Shown here piece after piece: positions 48,906-60,506 of a stretch of DNA of 64,000 nucleotides. The notes under the pieces are model-generated. The model saw nothing but the letters and a program-made list of their open reading frames with translations, was not told the DNA's origin and did no database searches. Position numbers and translations under genes: made by a program. Source of the DNA: Isoetes taiwanensis (lineage: Eukaryota > Streptophyta > Lycopodiopsida > Isoetales > Isoetaceae); the NCBI GenBank assembly GCA_021234155.1, contig JAJEKV010000136.1, positions 186,001 to 250,000 of the forward strand, written 5' to 3'. Positions within the stretch are counted from its first letter, which is position 1; each line of letters starts with the position of its first letter.

Positions 48906-51244
48906 CAACCAACTCAATATGGGCGCTGGCTTCGCCAGTGCGCTAAATTCTTGTATAAGACTAATCTTATATGGGCCTTTTATAAAAGACTGATCCTATG
49001 GAGTTAATACCCACATCTACAACAATCTATCTACTCGTTTAAATATTGCTGTGTATAACAACATCAATTTCTCCACCCACTTAAACACTACAACAATCTA
49101 TCTACTCGCCTAAATATTGATGGGTATAACATCAATTTCTCTACCCACCTAAATGCTGATGGATAGAACGATTAGCATTATTGTGGCCTCCAGGTTGCTA
49201 TAGGCAACCACTCTACCAAGTTCGGATTTTCCCTCAATTGCACATCATGAAGATGGTACACATCAAATCCGAAGCTTTTAGTCTTGGGCACAGGATCAAA
49301 GTAACAAAATATAGTCAGATAATCAAGTTTGCATCAGATTTGCAGAAACTTTGTGGCAAGGAAGGTCATTCGCACTCGAAGCTCATCAAACCAGTCCAGC
49401 AAGCAGTATGTTGCAAAGGTCAATAAACTCGCGCAGAAGCCGACCCTTACTCTGAAATGAATTCCCCTTTAAATTTTCCTCATTCCGGTCTATTCTTGGC
49501 ATCTGTGTTATTTTTGTTTGTCCTTGGGTGGGTTTAGGGGTTTCTTGATGCTAATAGATCCAAATTGGGAGCTCAGGCTCATGATTGCCTAGCCAGATCC
49601 AATAATAAAGTCGCATTTTGGTCTGGCCTTTTTAGGTTTCGAAAATTTTCAGGAAAGATATATCCCACAGGCATCGAAGAAAGAAGGAACACGTGGCGGC
49701 GGGGGGTTGGAGGAAGTGAGGTCTTTTTTTTTTTTTTTTTTGGGGGGGTTTAGATAGGAAAACATTTTTTTATTTCATGAACTAAGGCATGAATCCCAGG
49801 AATCAACATTCCAAGGTCAAAACAAGGTCTTTTTTGGAACTTATTTGCACCATATGGCATCTTTTTATACCCTTCTTGATGGGAGAATCTTTTTGGGGTA
49901 AAGGAATTTTTCATTTTTGGAATAAAATGGCTTGGAAATGGTGATGTGGTAAGTTTAGAGTATGAGTTGGCAGCCTTAGGGTGACATGGCATGGTGATGT
50001 GGCAAAGAATCTTTCTCCTAGTCAAAAACTTTTGTGAGATGAGAAAATGATGTGGATGACGTGTAATGATGATGTGGCATTTTTCTTGGTGAGGTGGATG
50101 ATAGGTGGTGATGTGTCATGTTTTGCAATGACATAGTAGCAAGTGCACTTCAAAACTTAGAAATTAGGTAATGCCTAGGCCAAGTTTTGCCTCTGCAAAC
50201 TTTATGTTGGGAATGTACACCTTTTTCTCTCTACTTTGTTTCTTAGAGAGAGAATGTAGTCCTATGACCATGAAGGGGCCAATTTCAATGGGAATTTTTT
50301 GCATTTTTCATGAATGGTTGATGTGTAATGAAGTGTGTGATTTGTTCATGACTAGGAGGAAGATTTTAGCCAACTTGGATTTGGGAGATGGTGAAGGTGG
50401 TATATGAGGTAAAGCAAATGAGATGGATGGAATCAAGGGGTGTGGCAAAGCATGAATCATGCCAAAAACTTGTATTGAGCAAATATCTTACTTTTGAGGG
50501 GTCTTCCAAACTTGGTCTTGTCAAGAGTCTTCTCATGTTGACTTTGAGTTTCCACATATGTAACTTGATCCTTTGTCTTCTTCATGATGCTTAAATGAGA
50601 GTCCTTGCTTGGGTCTTCTTCTAGAGGCTCAGCAAACATTATCTTCAACGCCTCTTTTGATGAAGTGACTATTTCTTTTCACGATTCCCTAAGGTAATGC
50701 ACCAAACCATCTAAGTGATTTGCTCCATCTATTTTCTCTCGACGATTTGCCCCATCAATCTACTCTCAGGTACTATGTTGCCTCCAGCCACAAGACGACC
50801 TCCGGGACATCCAAAGATGAAGAGGAGTCATAGGGAAATGAAATGAAATGAAGAAGTGAAGGAAGAAACGAAGGAAATTCATTGATGCGGTAGATGCAAG
50901 TGCAGAGATCACACGCGCATGGGTGATCTAGGTTGAATATATGAGAATGTGCCTATGATGATTACTACATTTGCAATTTGTAGTCGACGATGATTTTTGT
51001 GTGTCGTTCTACAATTGAACTACTTTGTTAAATATTAAGGGTATTTGGTAAATTTTGAAACATTTGAAATTAAAAAAAAAAAAAAAAACTCACGTTTTCG
51101 GTCTCGGTGGCATTTGAGAAATTTATAGGAAACTTGAGGGCATTTGGGGAATTAACTTCGATCATAAAAGCATTTGAAATTTCTAGAAATACAAAGTACT
51201 TTGTATGTTGACAAGTGCATCTCAAGCGACTATCTCAGCGGAAT
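48906..51244. other. Spacer without supported genes
   Basis: Contains a direct repeat of ACAACAATCTATCTACTCG (about 49019 and 49091), a T-run at 49723-49741 that may mark the tail of a minus-strand retroposon, a GATGTGG-rich stretch at 50035-50120, and an A-run near 51070. Short ORFs here show no similarity. Confidence 0.35.
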
Positions 51245-51356
51245 GTTATATATAATAATGTCCACGTGGAGCAAATTCCAGCCTAGAAAATTGGCCGACG
51301 CATGGATGAGGCCAATTTTCTGGCTGGAATTTGCGACACGTGGATATTAATGTAAC
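51245..51356. mobile_element. 112-bp palindromic MITE carrying G-box motifs
   Basis: Arms 51258-51296 and 51310-51347 are imperfect inverted copies around a 13-nt loop, and the match extends outward to GTTA/TAAC at the ends. GCGGAAT before and GCGAAAT after are a likely diverged 7-bp target duplication. Each arm has CACGTG or ACACGTGG, the core of plant bZIP/bHLH binding sites. Confidence 0.65.
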
Positions 51357-51477
51357 GCGAAATTTGTGGTGGGGTATTTTTTGCGCCACGTGGCCAACTT
51401 TACTGTTCATACTTTTGGTTTGGCCGGCCGAGCTCTGGCTATGGCATCGTCGTGACGCCAGGACTCTACGCATAGTC

Positions 51478-51957
51478 GATCTGGTCGTTGTTTATATTTT
51501 CTGAAGTGCCTCGCTCTGCTCTTTCCTTTGATGTGATTTTCAAGTAGAGCACCCGAGATTTTCGTAGTTTGTGAAGGATCTTTACTTCCTTGTGTCTTTC
51601 GGGACATTTTTATGGCTTTTTCAACTGGAGCGCCTCCTTTGAATAAGAATCTTTTGTTCTTGCACAAGATTTTAGTATTCTTAGTTCTGACTTGTTTCTT
51701 GGTTCTTTTAGCAATTGGATCTGGTCGTTGTTAGCATTTTCTGAAGCGCCTTGCCTTGCTCTTTCGTTTGATGCAATTTTCAAGTAGAGCACCTGAGATT
51801 TTCATAGTTTTTGAAGGATCTTTACCTCCTTATGTCTTTCTGGATATTTTTGGGGCTTTTTCAACTGGAACGCCTTCTTTGAGTAAGAATATTTCATTCT
51901 TGCACAAGATTTTGTTATATTTGGTTTTGACCTGTTATTTTTTTGTTCCTTCAGCAA
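51478..51957. repeat. Tandem duplication of a 240-bp unit
   Basis: Units 51478-51717 and 51718-51957 start GATCTGGTCGTTGTT and are clearly homologous with scattered changes. Both contain TTTCAACTGGARCGCC. They lie directly upstream of the Crypton-like ORF and could be its duplicated 5' region. Confidence 0.85.
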
Positions 51958-52127
51958 GAGCACCTTCAACTGCAACATTCAGAGTCCTAGAACGAGTTCG
52001 ACGACTTGTAGGAGAAATTTTTGAACCTGGATTCTAATCTAGGTAAGCATTTTTCTTGCATGTTGTTTTTTTATTTTAATTTTTTAGTGCCTAATGTGCT
52101 TTATTTATTGCATGCAGAGTGTGAAAT

Positions 52128-52880
52128 ATGTCAATAGTGTGTGGTGGTAGTATTTTTGTCATTCTTGATTTAATTTATAGAAGTATGATTGAAAGTCTAG
52201 AGTATACAGGAATGGCAGATGTTCTGAGCTTCACTATTTTGTCTGATAATACCAATAATCAGAATAAGGATGGCTGCAACGCTGGCAGACTGGGAGAGAA
52301 GAAAAATATAGATTTTGAGGCAGAGATTAGTAAGCAGTTTTCAGAATCAGTGATTTTTGATTACATCACCAATGCACAAGTTTCTGGAATGTTTGACCAT
52401 TCAGTTTTGCCCAAAAATCCTAGTATTCCTGGAAAAAATGGGGAATGCATACCATCTATAGATATTGGTGAGAAGCTTTATAAGAAGATTGATGCTGGAG
52501 GTGCAAAGAAGTCACTGAATAAGATTACATGGGCTAGAAACAGGTTTGATTTGTGGAGAGAGTATAGGAGAATTTTATGTGAGAAGATAATTGAAGAGCT
52601 TGACCTCGTGGAATTTGCGGGAATGCTTGAGCAATTTATGCTACAAGTAACCAAATTGGATAGTCAGCTTTATCCTACTGAATCGTAAGTTATAGTTGTA
52701 TTTCATTATTTTTTATTCTGGTTCTAAATTGTGTACTAATAATTCCGTTATGTCTTGTGGCTTGCAGGATTTATTCAGGAAATTTGGAAGCATGATTCGG
52801 CGTCATAGGGAAATTCAATATGCAAAGGAAGCCCTCATTGGATTCCCATTTGATATTCGACAGTTCTATCTTTGAGAGAG
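52128..52880 (+). pseudogene. Crypton/ZMYM-type tyrosine-recombinase-like fragment
   Basis: A 186-residue ORF (52128-52688) ends in KKSLNKITWARNRFDLWREY, then ELDLVEFAGMLEQFMLQVTK and LDSQLYPTES, the pattern of the N-terminal SAM-like part of Crypton-derived recombinase proteins (DUF3504/QRICH1/ZMYM families). After a GT...AG intron-like gap (52688-52768) another frame gives LFRKFGSMIRRHREIQYAKE and, in a third frame, FERAWLACVATMRRSRMTPG, continuing that fold. Stops and frame changes break it, and the catalytic tyrosine region is not visible. The family call is by remembered pattern and needs a profile search. Confidence 0.4.
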
Positions 52881-55578
52881 CATGGTTGGCTTGTGTAGCG
52901 ACAATGAGAAGATCTAGAATGACTCCTGGTATTTGTAAAGAGAGAAAAAAAAAGTTGAGGAGATTACTTTTGCTGATGAGATAGCATTATTAAATGACAT
53001 TGATCATCAGATATACTATACTCGTGGCCTGCAGCTATGATTTCTATACTATTGTGTTGTTAGATTTGTCATTCACGCAAAGGAAGAGTTGCATAAGCTT
53101 TTAATTACTGACTTTGTGGTTGGTAACGATGATGGTACATAATATTTAGAATATTGTAAAAGGATTTCCAGGAATCATGATGTTGACCCTCAACTTGTCT
53201 TTAAAGGCCAACCACAAGAAGCCAATCTGCGTTTTAGCTCAGATTGGGGTTAGAACCTAGGTGATCAGTCTGTGCAAGAAAATTCCAAGAAAATAACTCT
53301 GAACCTCAAATTTTCATACCTTTCCCATTTCTGGAAAATGGGACCTTCACTCAAGCTGGTGTAGCAAGCAGAGATGGATTGATTCTTCAGGTCATAAGAT
53401 TGAGTTTTGCACAAAAAAGTATAGGGAATCTAATGGAACAATTTGTGACCAAGTCAGAGCTCAGATTTGGGAGATACTCGAGCTCAATGTTGGGTCAAAA
53501 TTTGATCAATGAAAGTCAACTGCCGAACTAGAACTCAGAATTTTACTTTTGTTGATGTCGTTGTTAAAAAATTTAAAAGCCAATAGGTGCGAAAAGGTCT
53601 GCAAGAAGATGGTAGGTGATCAAAATGTGATTTGGAGTACAAAAGTTAGAATACTCGATTTTTTGAAAGTACAGTCAAGAACATGAAAAACAGCAAGTTC
53701 AAATTTGTAACTTGAGCTAGAAGTGGAATTTTTTGGACTTTTCAAGACACATAGGTTCAAAATGTTGCAAGCATTGATGGCAACACATTTAAAACCAATT
53801 TGGAATAATTGGAAATTTTTTGAAAATTGTTTTATGATGAAAAAGTGCAAGAAATTGTGTCAGACTTGGATTTATAAACTTGGAAGCCAATTTTCATTGA
53901 TATAAGATCATAGGAGTCACAATGATGTCAAATAAGAGTATTTGAACACATCAGGAGTGATAAAGTAGCAAGCATATGTCATCAAGAAATTTTAGAAGCA
54001 TTTCCAACTAGATCTTTGCAAATCCAGTTGTGAAAGGATCAAGGACTTCAAGTACTCTTCAAGTCATGCTCAGCATTGATCAATGATGTTTATGAGCGCT
54101 TCTGGGCCTTCCAAAACTTTCGAAATTGATTCCCTCATTTTTAAAATCTAGTGTGAACGGTTTCAGAATCTTAGCCTTAAATTTTAGGTTTACTGGGTTC
54201 CAAATAAGCGGGAATGCAATAATAGCAAGGTTTGGGGAGGTAAAGAAGTAGATCCGGAGAGATTTAAACTGCCATCCAGATTTTTAGGGTTCTTCAGTGG
54301 TTATGCACGATACAGTTCCAGTAATTTTTGCATATAAGTCCCGTATTTGTACTATATAAAAGATTTTTAGGGACTTCTTCAATGGTTCTGGGTAAAGCCA
54401 TAAAGACAAAATAAGACTCTACTATTCTTGAACCTTAGGACCATGGTGGTGTGACCTATAACCTAGGTTTTTGCTAATGGCACAATCTCTTGGATACTTG
54501 CACAATATGAATGAGCAACCTTTAATGATGGGCAAGAATTTCCTTAAGACTTGGAACCATAGAAAATCTTGCACTGGGGCCTTTGAATAATAAATGAATA
54601 AGAAATCTTGCACTAGAGCATGTCCTTGACTTAACATTTGACCTCAATTAAAGTACCTCCAATGGAGTTTGGCTTTGAATGCTTGTGTTGACTTTGACAC
54701 TGAGCTCTTTTTGACTTTCAAACTAGACTTCAAAGGGAAGTTGACCAATATTGACTATCAAGGTCTCCCAAACTTCAACCTAGACTTCACAGATGAGTTG
54801 ACACAGTCCAAGTGCATAAAGCAAAAGTTAGTATGTTGCCCTTTGGGGGCAACGTCTCGCCAAAACAAGAAAATGGATGGTCCCCTCAGCCATAGAGAGC
54901 CAAAATGGAAGCAGACAGGGATCTTCAACATGTGATAATGTTTCTGAGTGAGAAATGTGATGAGAGAAGTGTATGGGAGTGGATGTATGGTAGAATGAAG
55001 TGTGATGGATGTATGGAGATGGAGTGAGTGAGAATATGGTGGAGATATGATGTGAATGAGTGGTGGTGGATGTGTGAGATGGAAAATGTGAGAAGTGGGG
55101 GTGCAAATGGAGTGAGAAGAGTGCTCAAGTGCTATAATCTCGCCAAAACAAGAAAATGTGTGTCTTCAAGTCATCCTTATGAGAATGCAACTCTGCTATG
55201 ATGGTAAAGCTGAAAAGCAGAGTGCCTTTTGGGAATGAATGCCGGGAAAAGAGGCTATAATGGTTGGCAGGGCCATTCAAGACAGATGAATAGAGATGGA
55301 ACAAGGGTGCATCTGTCGTGGAAACACATGAACTCATTAAGAATAATCTTAGCAGCACCTCTGGTGGGAAATGAGGGCTATTAGAGCCCTGCAAATGGAA
55401 AATTGAGGAAGCAAGGGCTAAATGGTGATGGTCTTGACTTGGCAAACAGCAAATGAACCTGCATGTAGAAGCATTAGTAAATATTTTCCTTCTTGAATTA
55501 CTTGGTACTGCCTTCTGATCAGCTCAGCCTGCTACAAACATACAACCAACTTATCAAGACAACAAGTTCATGCAAGAA
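52881..55578. other. Spacer; purine-rich low-complexity tract at 54.94-55.12 kb
   Basis: No gene supported. The tract at about 54940-55120 is a degenerate array of GATGTATGG/GAGTGAG-like words, nearly free of C on the plus strand. Confidence 0.4.
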
Positions 55579-57790
55579 TCAAAGGAAACTAACTAATACT
55601 ACTTCTAACACAACTGTTTGAGCTTTCTTAAGCAGAAAGAGGGACAAGCAATGCAGGTCCCAATAGCTCTTCAAGTGCAATGTGTGGATATGATTTGGCA
55701 ATGATACATCTGAAGCTAGCTCTTTCAGCCAATAAGAGTTGGTACCTGCAGATCCTAGCACCACATAAGGTCCTTTCCAAAGATTATCAAACTTACCAGC
55801 TGAGTCTTCTTTTGCTTAATTCCACTCGAGGACAAGTTCTCCTTTCTTGAGAGTGCCTTGTAAACTATAAGCAGCTTTGAATGCAGCTAGATCCTTGTCT
55901 TTTTTTAGCAGGTTGGCATTTTCAGCCTCCATTATATACTCATCGAAATGCAGAAGAACGTCTAACCTTTCTTGCAAAGCATTTTCAAAAGGCAAACATA
56001 ACTTATGAGCTAACCTCAGAGATGACAGTTCAAGCTCTATTGGAAGAACAGCCTCAATGCCATAAACTAGATTGCAGGGTGTGTGATTGGTGGCTGCCTT
56101 GATGGTGACTCTGTAAGCCCAAAGTGCATCCACTATTTTGATATGCCAATCTCTCTTGTTTCCTTCAACTGTTTTCTGCAAAATGCTCTTCAAAAGTTTA
56201 TTAGTAGATTCAGCTTGTCCATTACCTTGTGGATAGTATGAAGAACTCTATGTTGACCTTGAGAATGCTCAACAAGTTAGCAATGACCTCATTAACAAAA
56301 GGTGTGCCCCTATCAGAATGCAACTTAAAGGGGATATCAAACTGGCACACACATATTCATGCAAGAACCTTGTTGTTATAGCAACATTTGCTTGCTTCAA
56401 AGGTATAGCCTCAGCCCACTTAGTGAAGCAGTCTGTGGCCACAATAATATGCTGATGTTGGCCTGCAGAGGGAGGGTTAATGGGGCCAATATAATCAAGC
56501 CTCCAAATCTAAAATGGTCTTGGAGATACAATGGGATTTAGAGCAGCTGGAAAAAAGATTTGGCATTTATGACAGGTCTTTATAATGTCATAGCAATCTT
56601 TAAAAACAGTAGGCCAATAGTATCCAGAACTGAGTATCTTCTTTGTTGTGGTGTCTCCAGCAAAGTGTCCTCCACAAATACATTTGTGCATTTCTTTGAT
56701 GATCATATCAGCTTCTTCTTCATCCATACATCTTATCAAGACTCCATCCCTGTTGGCTTTACACAAATCACCATCAATCGGCCTAAATTGCTTACATTTT
56801 TCCTTGAGTCTCCTTTGTTGGCTTCGTATGAGGTTTGAAGATACCATTCCATGCTGCAAGAAGTTTCTAATGGGCTGCTGCCAGCCTCCATGAGCTTGAT
56901 CTTCTTGTATTGCTTTTAAATGTGCTACTGCAGTGAAGTCATGTTCATGGTCAAAGAATATATAAGGCAACTAAAGACTTCGATTCCTCACTAAATGCAG
57001 TTCTTTGACAGAAATACCATAACTTTGCAACTTAAAAGCCCATCTTTGAATCTTTGGCTTGCAAATTGCCTTACCAAACAACAATCCCCATGGATTCTAC
57101 TTCATATAGACTTGTACTTGACTTTTTAGCAATGAATGCCCTTGCCTATTGATAAGGAACATGAGTGCAGTAGCACTCTTCTCCATTCTAGTGTACCTTC
57201 CTTCAGGGGCTGACCATTGCTTTCTTGCAAAAACTATAGTGTCCTTATCCTGCAAAATAGCTAGACCTACAGCCTTCTTAGTAACAATAATATTCAAAAG
57301 GCATGTTTAAATCTGGTTTTTCCAGAAATGTGGCCTCACATATTGAGGAGATGAGAAAGTCAAAGGCTTCCTGACACTCTGGAGTCCATGTAACAGGTAT
57401 ATGTTTGCTTTCAGACTTGGAAAACTTACTTGCTCTTGTCAATTTGGAGATAGGTTTTACAATATGAGCAAAGTTTGAGATGTACATCGTAAGAAAGCTT
57501 GTCATACCAATAAAACTCTTAACCTGTTTCAGATTTTGAGGAGGAGCTAGTTGTTTGAGTGCTTCAACTTCGTCTTGAGCCACTTGAATGCCCTGACCAG
57601 ATGCCTCATGGCCTAAGAGTTGTCCTCTTGATGCAAAAAAGATGCATTTCTTGGGATTGAGGTTGACCTCCATAACTTGCATAAAGCACAGATCTTTGTA
57701 AGTAATTCCACATGAGAACAACCTAAACAAAGATCATCTAAGAAAACTCTGAATTCTTCAGCTGAGATTGACTTAAAGATAAAAGCATGA
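55579..57790 (-). mobile_element. Ty3/gypsy polyprotein fragment (RT, RNase H, integrase), decayed
   Basis: Reading on the minus strand: RVFLDDLCLGCSHVE at about 57750 is the RT active-site region (LDD for the usual VDD). NPKKCIFFASRGQLLGHEAS and FIGMTSFLTMYISNFAHIVK follow (RT thumb). VFARKQWSAPEGRYTRMEKS at about 57200 is gypsy RNase H. The integrase zinc finger is MHKCICGGHFAGDTTT followed by CHKCQ at about 56690-56560, and the integrase end is ALWAYRVTIKAATNHTPCNL with KGPYVVLGSAGTNSYWLKEL down to about 55620. Each domain is in a separate frame, so it is inactive. It is cut at about 57790 and no LTR is visible. Confidence 0.85.
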
Positions 57791-58061
57791 TTTAATTAAT
57801 TGGAGAGAATAACACGATTTTGAGAATTTCAAGCACAGCTAATTTGCTCAAGCACAAATACTTTTACCTACTTCTTGAGCCCAAGATACATGAGGTCGCA
57901 TGATACATATATCCATACAAATTATGCATTATACTTGTACGTGTACATGATACTTGCACACGCTCAATAATGGCGCTACAATGTACACCAATAATTCACA
58001 TCAATAATTTTACTTGACTATAAAAGCAGCTCCATTCGGTGGTAGAGGTCATCCATCTCCC

Positions 58062-58304
58062 ATGGCCTACTTGCCTCCTCATCCGGAGCACATCGAAACC
58101 ATCAAGTGCTTCATGAGCTACAATGATCTTGGTGGTTGCGTGAGAAAGGGTGTCAAACTTGATCCCTATCTGCAATCCAAAGCTAATGGTCTTGAGATTT
58201 GTTGCCCCGGGCTAACTCGTGTTGTGATCCACCTTATTTGGATTCCTGATCGCGAGATCTATGAGCTGAATGCCATCACCTCAGCAGGTGTTGATGATGA
58301 GTGA
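58062..58304 (+). CDS. Small protein of unknown family, copy 1
   Basis: 80 residues from the ATG at 58062, 36 bp after a strong TATAAAAG box (58019-58026). This ATG is preferred over a longer frame that would start before the TATA box. Features: YNDLGGC, LDPYLQSKANG, then CCPGLTRVVIHLIWIPD, a hydrophobic strand-like end and an acidic tail (VDDE). No signal peptide or known domain. It is mostly conserved in copy 2, so it may be under selection, though recency of duplication could explain that too. Confidence 0.5.
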   Translation: MAYLPPHPEHIETIKCFMSYNDLGGCVRKGVKLDPYLQSKANGLEICCPGLTRVVIHLIWIPDREIYELNAITSAGVDDE

Positions 58305-58697
58305 ATCAGTGATGATTTGTGCACCTATCAAGGATATAATGATATAAGCACTTATGAAATATGTAAGGATGTATAAGCATAGTGAATATTATTTAATATA
58401 TCGAACCTGAGTAATTTGTAACGTTGTCCTCGTCGACCTCCACTTTTTCTGCCAGCATTCCCTAATTTCAAGCACACCTAATTTACTCAAGCACAAAGAC
58501 TTTTACCTACTCAAGTCCAAGATACATGATTACGCATGATACATATGTCCATACAAATTATGCGTTATACTTGTACGTGTACATGATACTTGTACGTGCT
58601 CAATAATGGTGGCACAATGCACACCAATAATTCACATCAATAATTTTACTTGACTATAAAAGCAGCTCCATTCAGTGGTAGAGGTCATTTATCTCCC

Positions 58698-58901
58698 ATG
58701 GATTATTCGCCTTCTTCTGTGCACCACATCGAGGCGATCAAGTGCTCAATGAGCTACAATGATCTTGTCAGTTGCCAAATAAGGGGTATTCTTCTTGATC
58801 CCTACCTGCAATCCAAAGCTAATGGTGCTGAGATTCGTTGCCCCGGACTAACTCGTGTTATGATCCACCTTATTTGGCTTCCTGAGCGCAATAGCTATTA
58901 G
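58698..58901 (+). CDS. Small protein of unknown family, copy 2 (shorter)
   Basis: 67 residues from the ATG at 58698, with the same 43-bp TATA-start to ATG distance (TATAAAAG at 58655-58662). It keeps SYNDLVSC, LDPYLQSKANG and CPGLTRVMIHLIWLPE but ends at a TAG where copy 1 continues for about 13 more codons. Readthrough sequence after the stop is still similar, so the stop is a recent change. Confidence 0.45.
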   Translation: MDYSPSSVHHIEAIKCSMSYNDLVSCQIRGILLDPYLQSKANGAEIRCPGLTRVMIHLIWLPERNSY

Positions 58902-59052
58902 ATATCAGGGATCACCTCAGTAGGTGTTGATGATGAGTGAATCGGAATTTTAGCAATATATAATGTAGTGATGTTCTGGCATATAAGATATAGTAATGCA
59001 TAAGAGCACTTTGTCCCATAGCCGTTTTGGCTCTCGTGGACGTTAATATACA

Positions 59053-59076
59053 TCTATCTATCTATCTATCTATTAA
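59053..59076. repeat. (ATCT)n microsatellite
   Basis: About six units, the same motif as the long array at 415-579. Confidence 0.9.
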
Positions 59077-59142
59077 TCTGAAAAATGCAGAGAGTAATAA
59101 AAAATAACTACTTTAATGTACCTTGAAGACTCAAGTTTCATC

Positions 59143-60123
59143 TCAGTCCACTGAGGCCTCTTTGGCCAGTAATTCTTGTAATTGAGCCGCTACACTCGCA
59201 GGTATCACTACCATCTGAGGCTTGTCCTTGACTGACCAACCATAGTCTCTCGAAGCATCCTCCAGGGTTTTAAGCATGTGGTTCAAGGACCCAATATGAA
59301 AATTAGAATCATCCTTCCACAAATCGAGTGAAAAATGGCCCAGAGCGCCAATACCATGGCCATGCATCAATGCACCTGTCACACTTACTTTCAAGCGTTC
59401 TCCTCTCCACACTGATTTGGCTAACTTCTCCAATCTAGGTACCATTGTCTTGTTCTGATCCATCTTATCATGAATGATTGTCAGAGCTTGCTCAAGAGCA
59501 CGATGCGATAAAGCTCTCCACGACCAATACAGGCTCCTACATGAAATTTGTGCTGTCATGTGTGCCTTCCTTTCGATCTCCAATTCTCTTCTCTTTATTG
59601 GATCTCTTGTCTTAGCCATTTTCTCTTTTATTACAATACAGCTATTGCACATGGAGAAAGCTATCCTCTTCGCAACTGCAACTTCTGGGTGGTGTAACTT
59701 CCATCCGCCTAAGAATGATGATGGGGAGATGTGCTTGCCTGTCATCTCCACTACACTGGCATCCACCTCGTGGAGAATGTCCTTTGTTAGGACAGAAGGG
59801 AGCCTCTTCACATTCGCTCTCACACCTTCATTAGTGATTTTTGACCTGTGGGGCACCGTCTCTGCATTCTCATCTATGTACATAGACAGTAGGGCATTTC
59901 CTGCTAGAGTTTGCGACCTTGGTTTCGTTGAGCCCGTATTGCCATGTTCAACAACCCTATGACCAGCAAGGAAAAGTTTACGCCACTTATAGAAAGTTGA
60001 CATTGGAATGCTGTAAGCTTTGTGCCATGCTTTCAAGCATACTTGCTTGTTATTCAGCATCACCCCCATTTTCTGAGCATAGGTCAAGCATGTTATAAGA
60101 AAAGATGGTCCTGTCCGATGCAC
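59143..60123 (-). CDS. Unnamed transposase-like protein (possible DDE fold), likely truncated
   Basis: An intact 326-residue ORF. Its order is a helical N-terminus with FYKWRKLFLAGHRVVEHGNTG, then LPSVLTKDILHEVDA, SPSSFLGGWKLHHPEVAVAK, MCNSCIVIKEKMAK, a long charged helix, and IIHDKMDQNKT followed by GALMHGHG and DDSNFHIGSLNHML. I recognise the pattern HGNTG / CxxC / xxDKMDQ / DSN as that of a poorly described family found in multiple copies in aquatic animals and non-seed plants, probably transposases with an RNase H-like core (first Asp in KMDQ). The next expected acidic block after the N-rich segment is missing, so the C-terminus seems cut. Its start abuts a gypsy fragment, so the N-terminus may be cut as well. 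Confidence 0.45.
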   Translation of the reverse strand: MHRTGPSFLITCLTYAQKMGVMLNNKQVCLKAWHKAYSIPMSTFYKWRKLFLAGHRVVEHGNTGSTKPRSQTLAGNALLSMYIDENAETVPHRSKITNEGVRANVKRLPSVLTKDILHEVDASVVEMTGKHISPSSFLGGWKLHHPEVAVAKRIAFSMCNSCIVIKEKMAKTRDPIKRRELEIERKAHMTAQISCRSLYWSWRALSHRALEQALTIIHDKMDQNKTMVPRLEKLAKSVWRGERLKVSVTGALMHGHGIGALGHFSLDLWKDDSNFHIGSLNHMLKTLEDASRDYGWSVKDKPQMVVIPASVAAQLQELLAKEASVD

Positions 60124-60506
60124 TCATGTCCCAAAAGAAACTTCGCATGCATTTGATCTCGCAGGTGGAGAAAAGGGCACAACATCTACGAATGCAGCAA
60201 ATGGTGCATTCTGGCAAGATCTATTTGCCACGATCCAGACCAAGCTCTCGATGAGCATGGCCTACCATCCTCAGACGGATGGCCAGACGGAGCGGACGAA
60301 TCGCATCATCGAAGATATGCTTAGAAGTTTATGTTTGGAATAAGCAATCCAAGTGGGATGATGTCATCCACTTGGTAGAGTTCGCCTACAACAGTACGAA
60401 GCAGGAGTCATCGCAGATGTCTCCCTTCATGATCAACTATGGATACCAGTGTCTAACCCCCGATACTTGGCACAATCCTGTGTCAAAGGTAGAAGTATCC
60501 TAGCAG

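Larger units (their letters stand above)
57822..58941 (+). repeat. Tandem duplication (~640-bp period) holding two small genes
   Basis: 57822-58315 and 58463-58941 are homologous, including ~190 bp of upstream DNA, a TATA box and the coding part. The upstream halves are as alike as the coding halves, so promoter and gene were duplicated together. Confidence 0.9.

Noticed and set aside
55879-56893. Plus-strand ORFs over the gypsy fragment
   Set aside because: The minus strand carries recognisable integrase motifs; the plus frames do not.
59474-59962. 162-residue plus-strand ORF
   Set aside because: Antisense to the 326-residue minus ORF, which shows the better family pattern.
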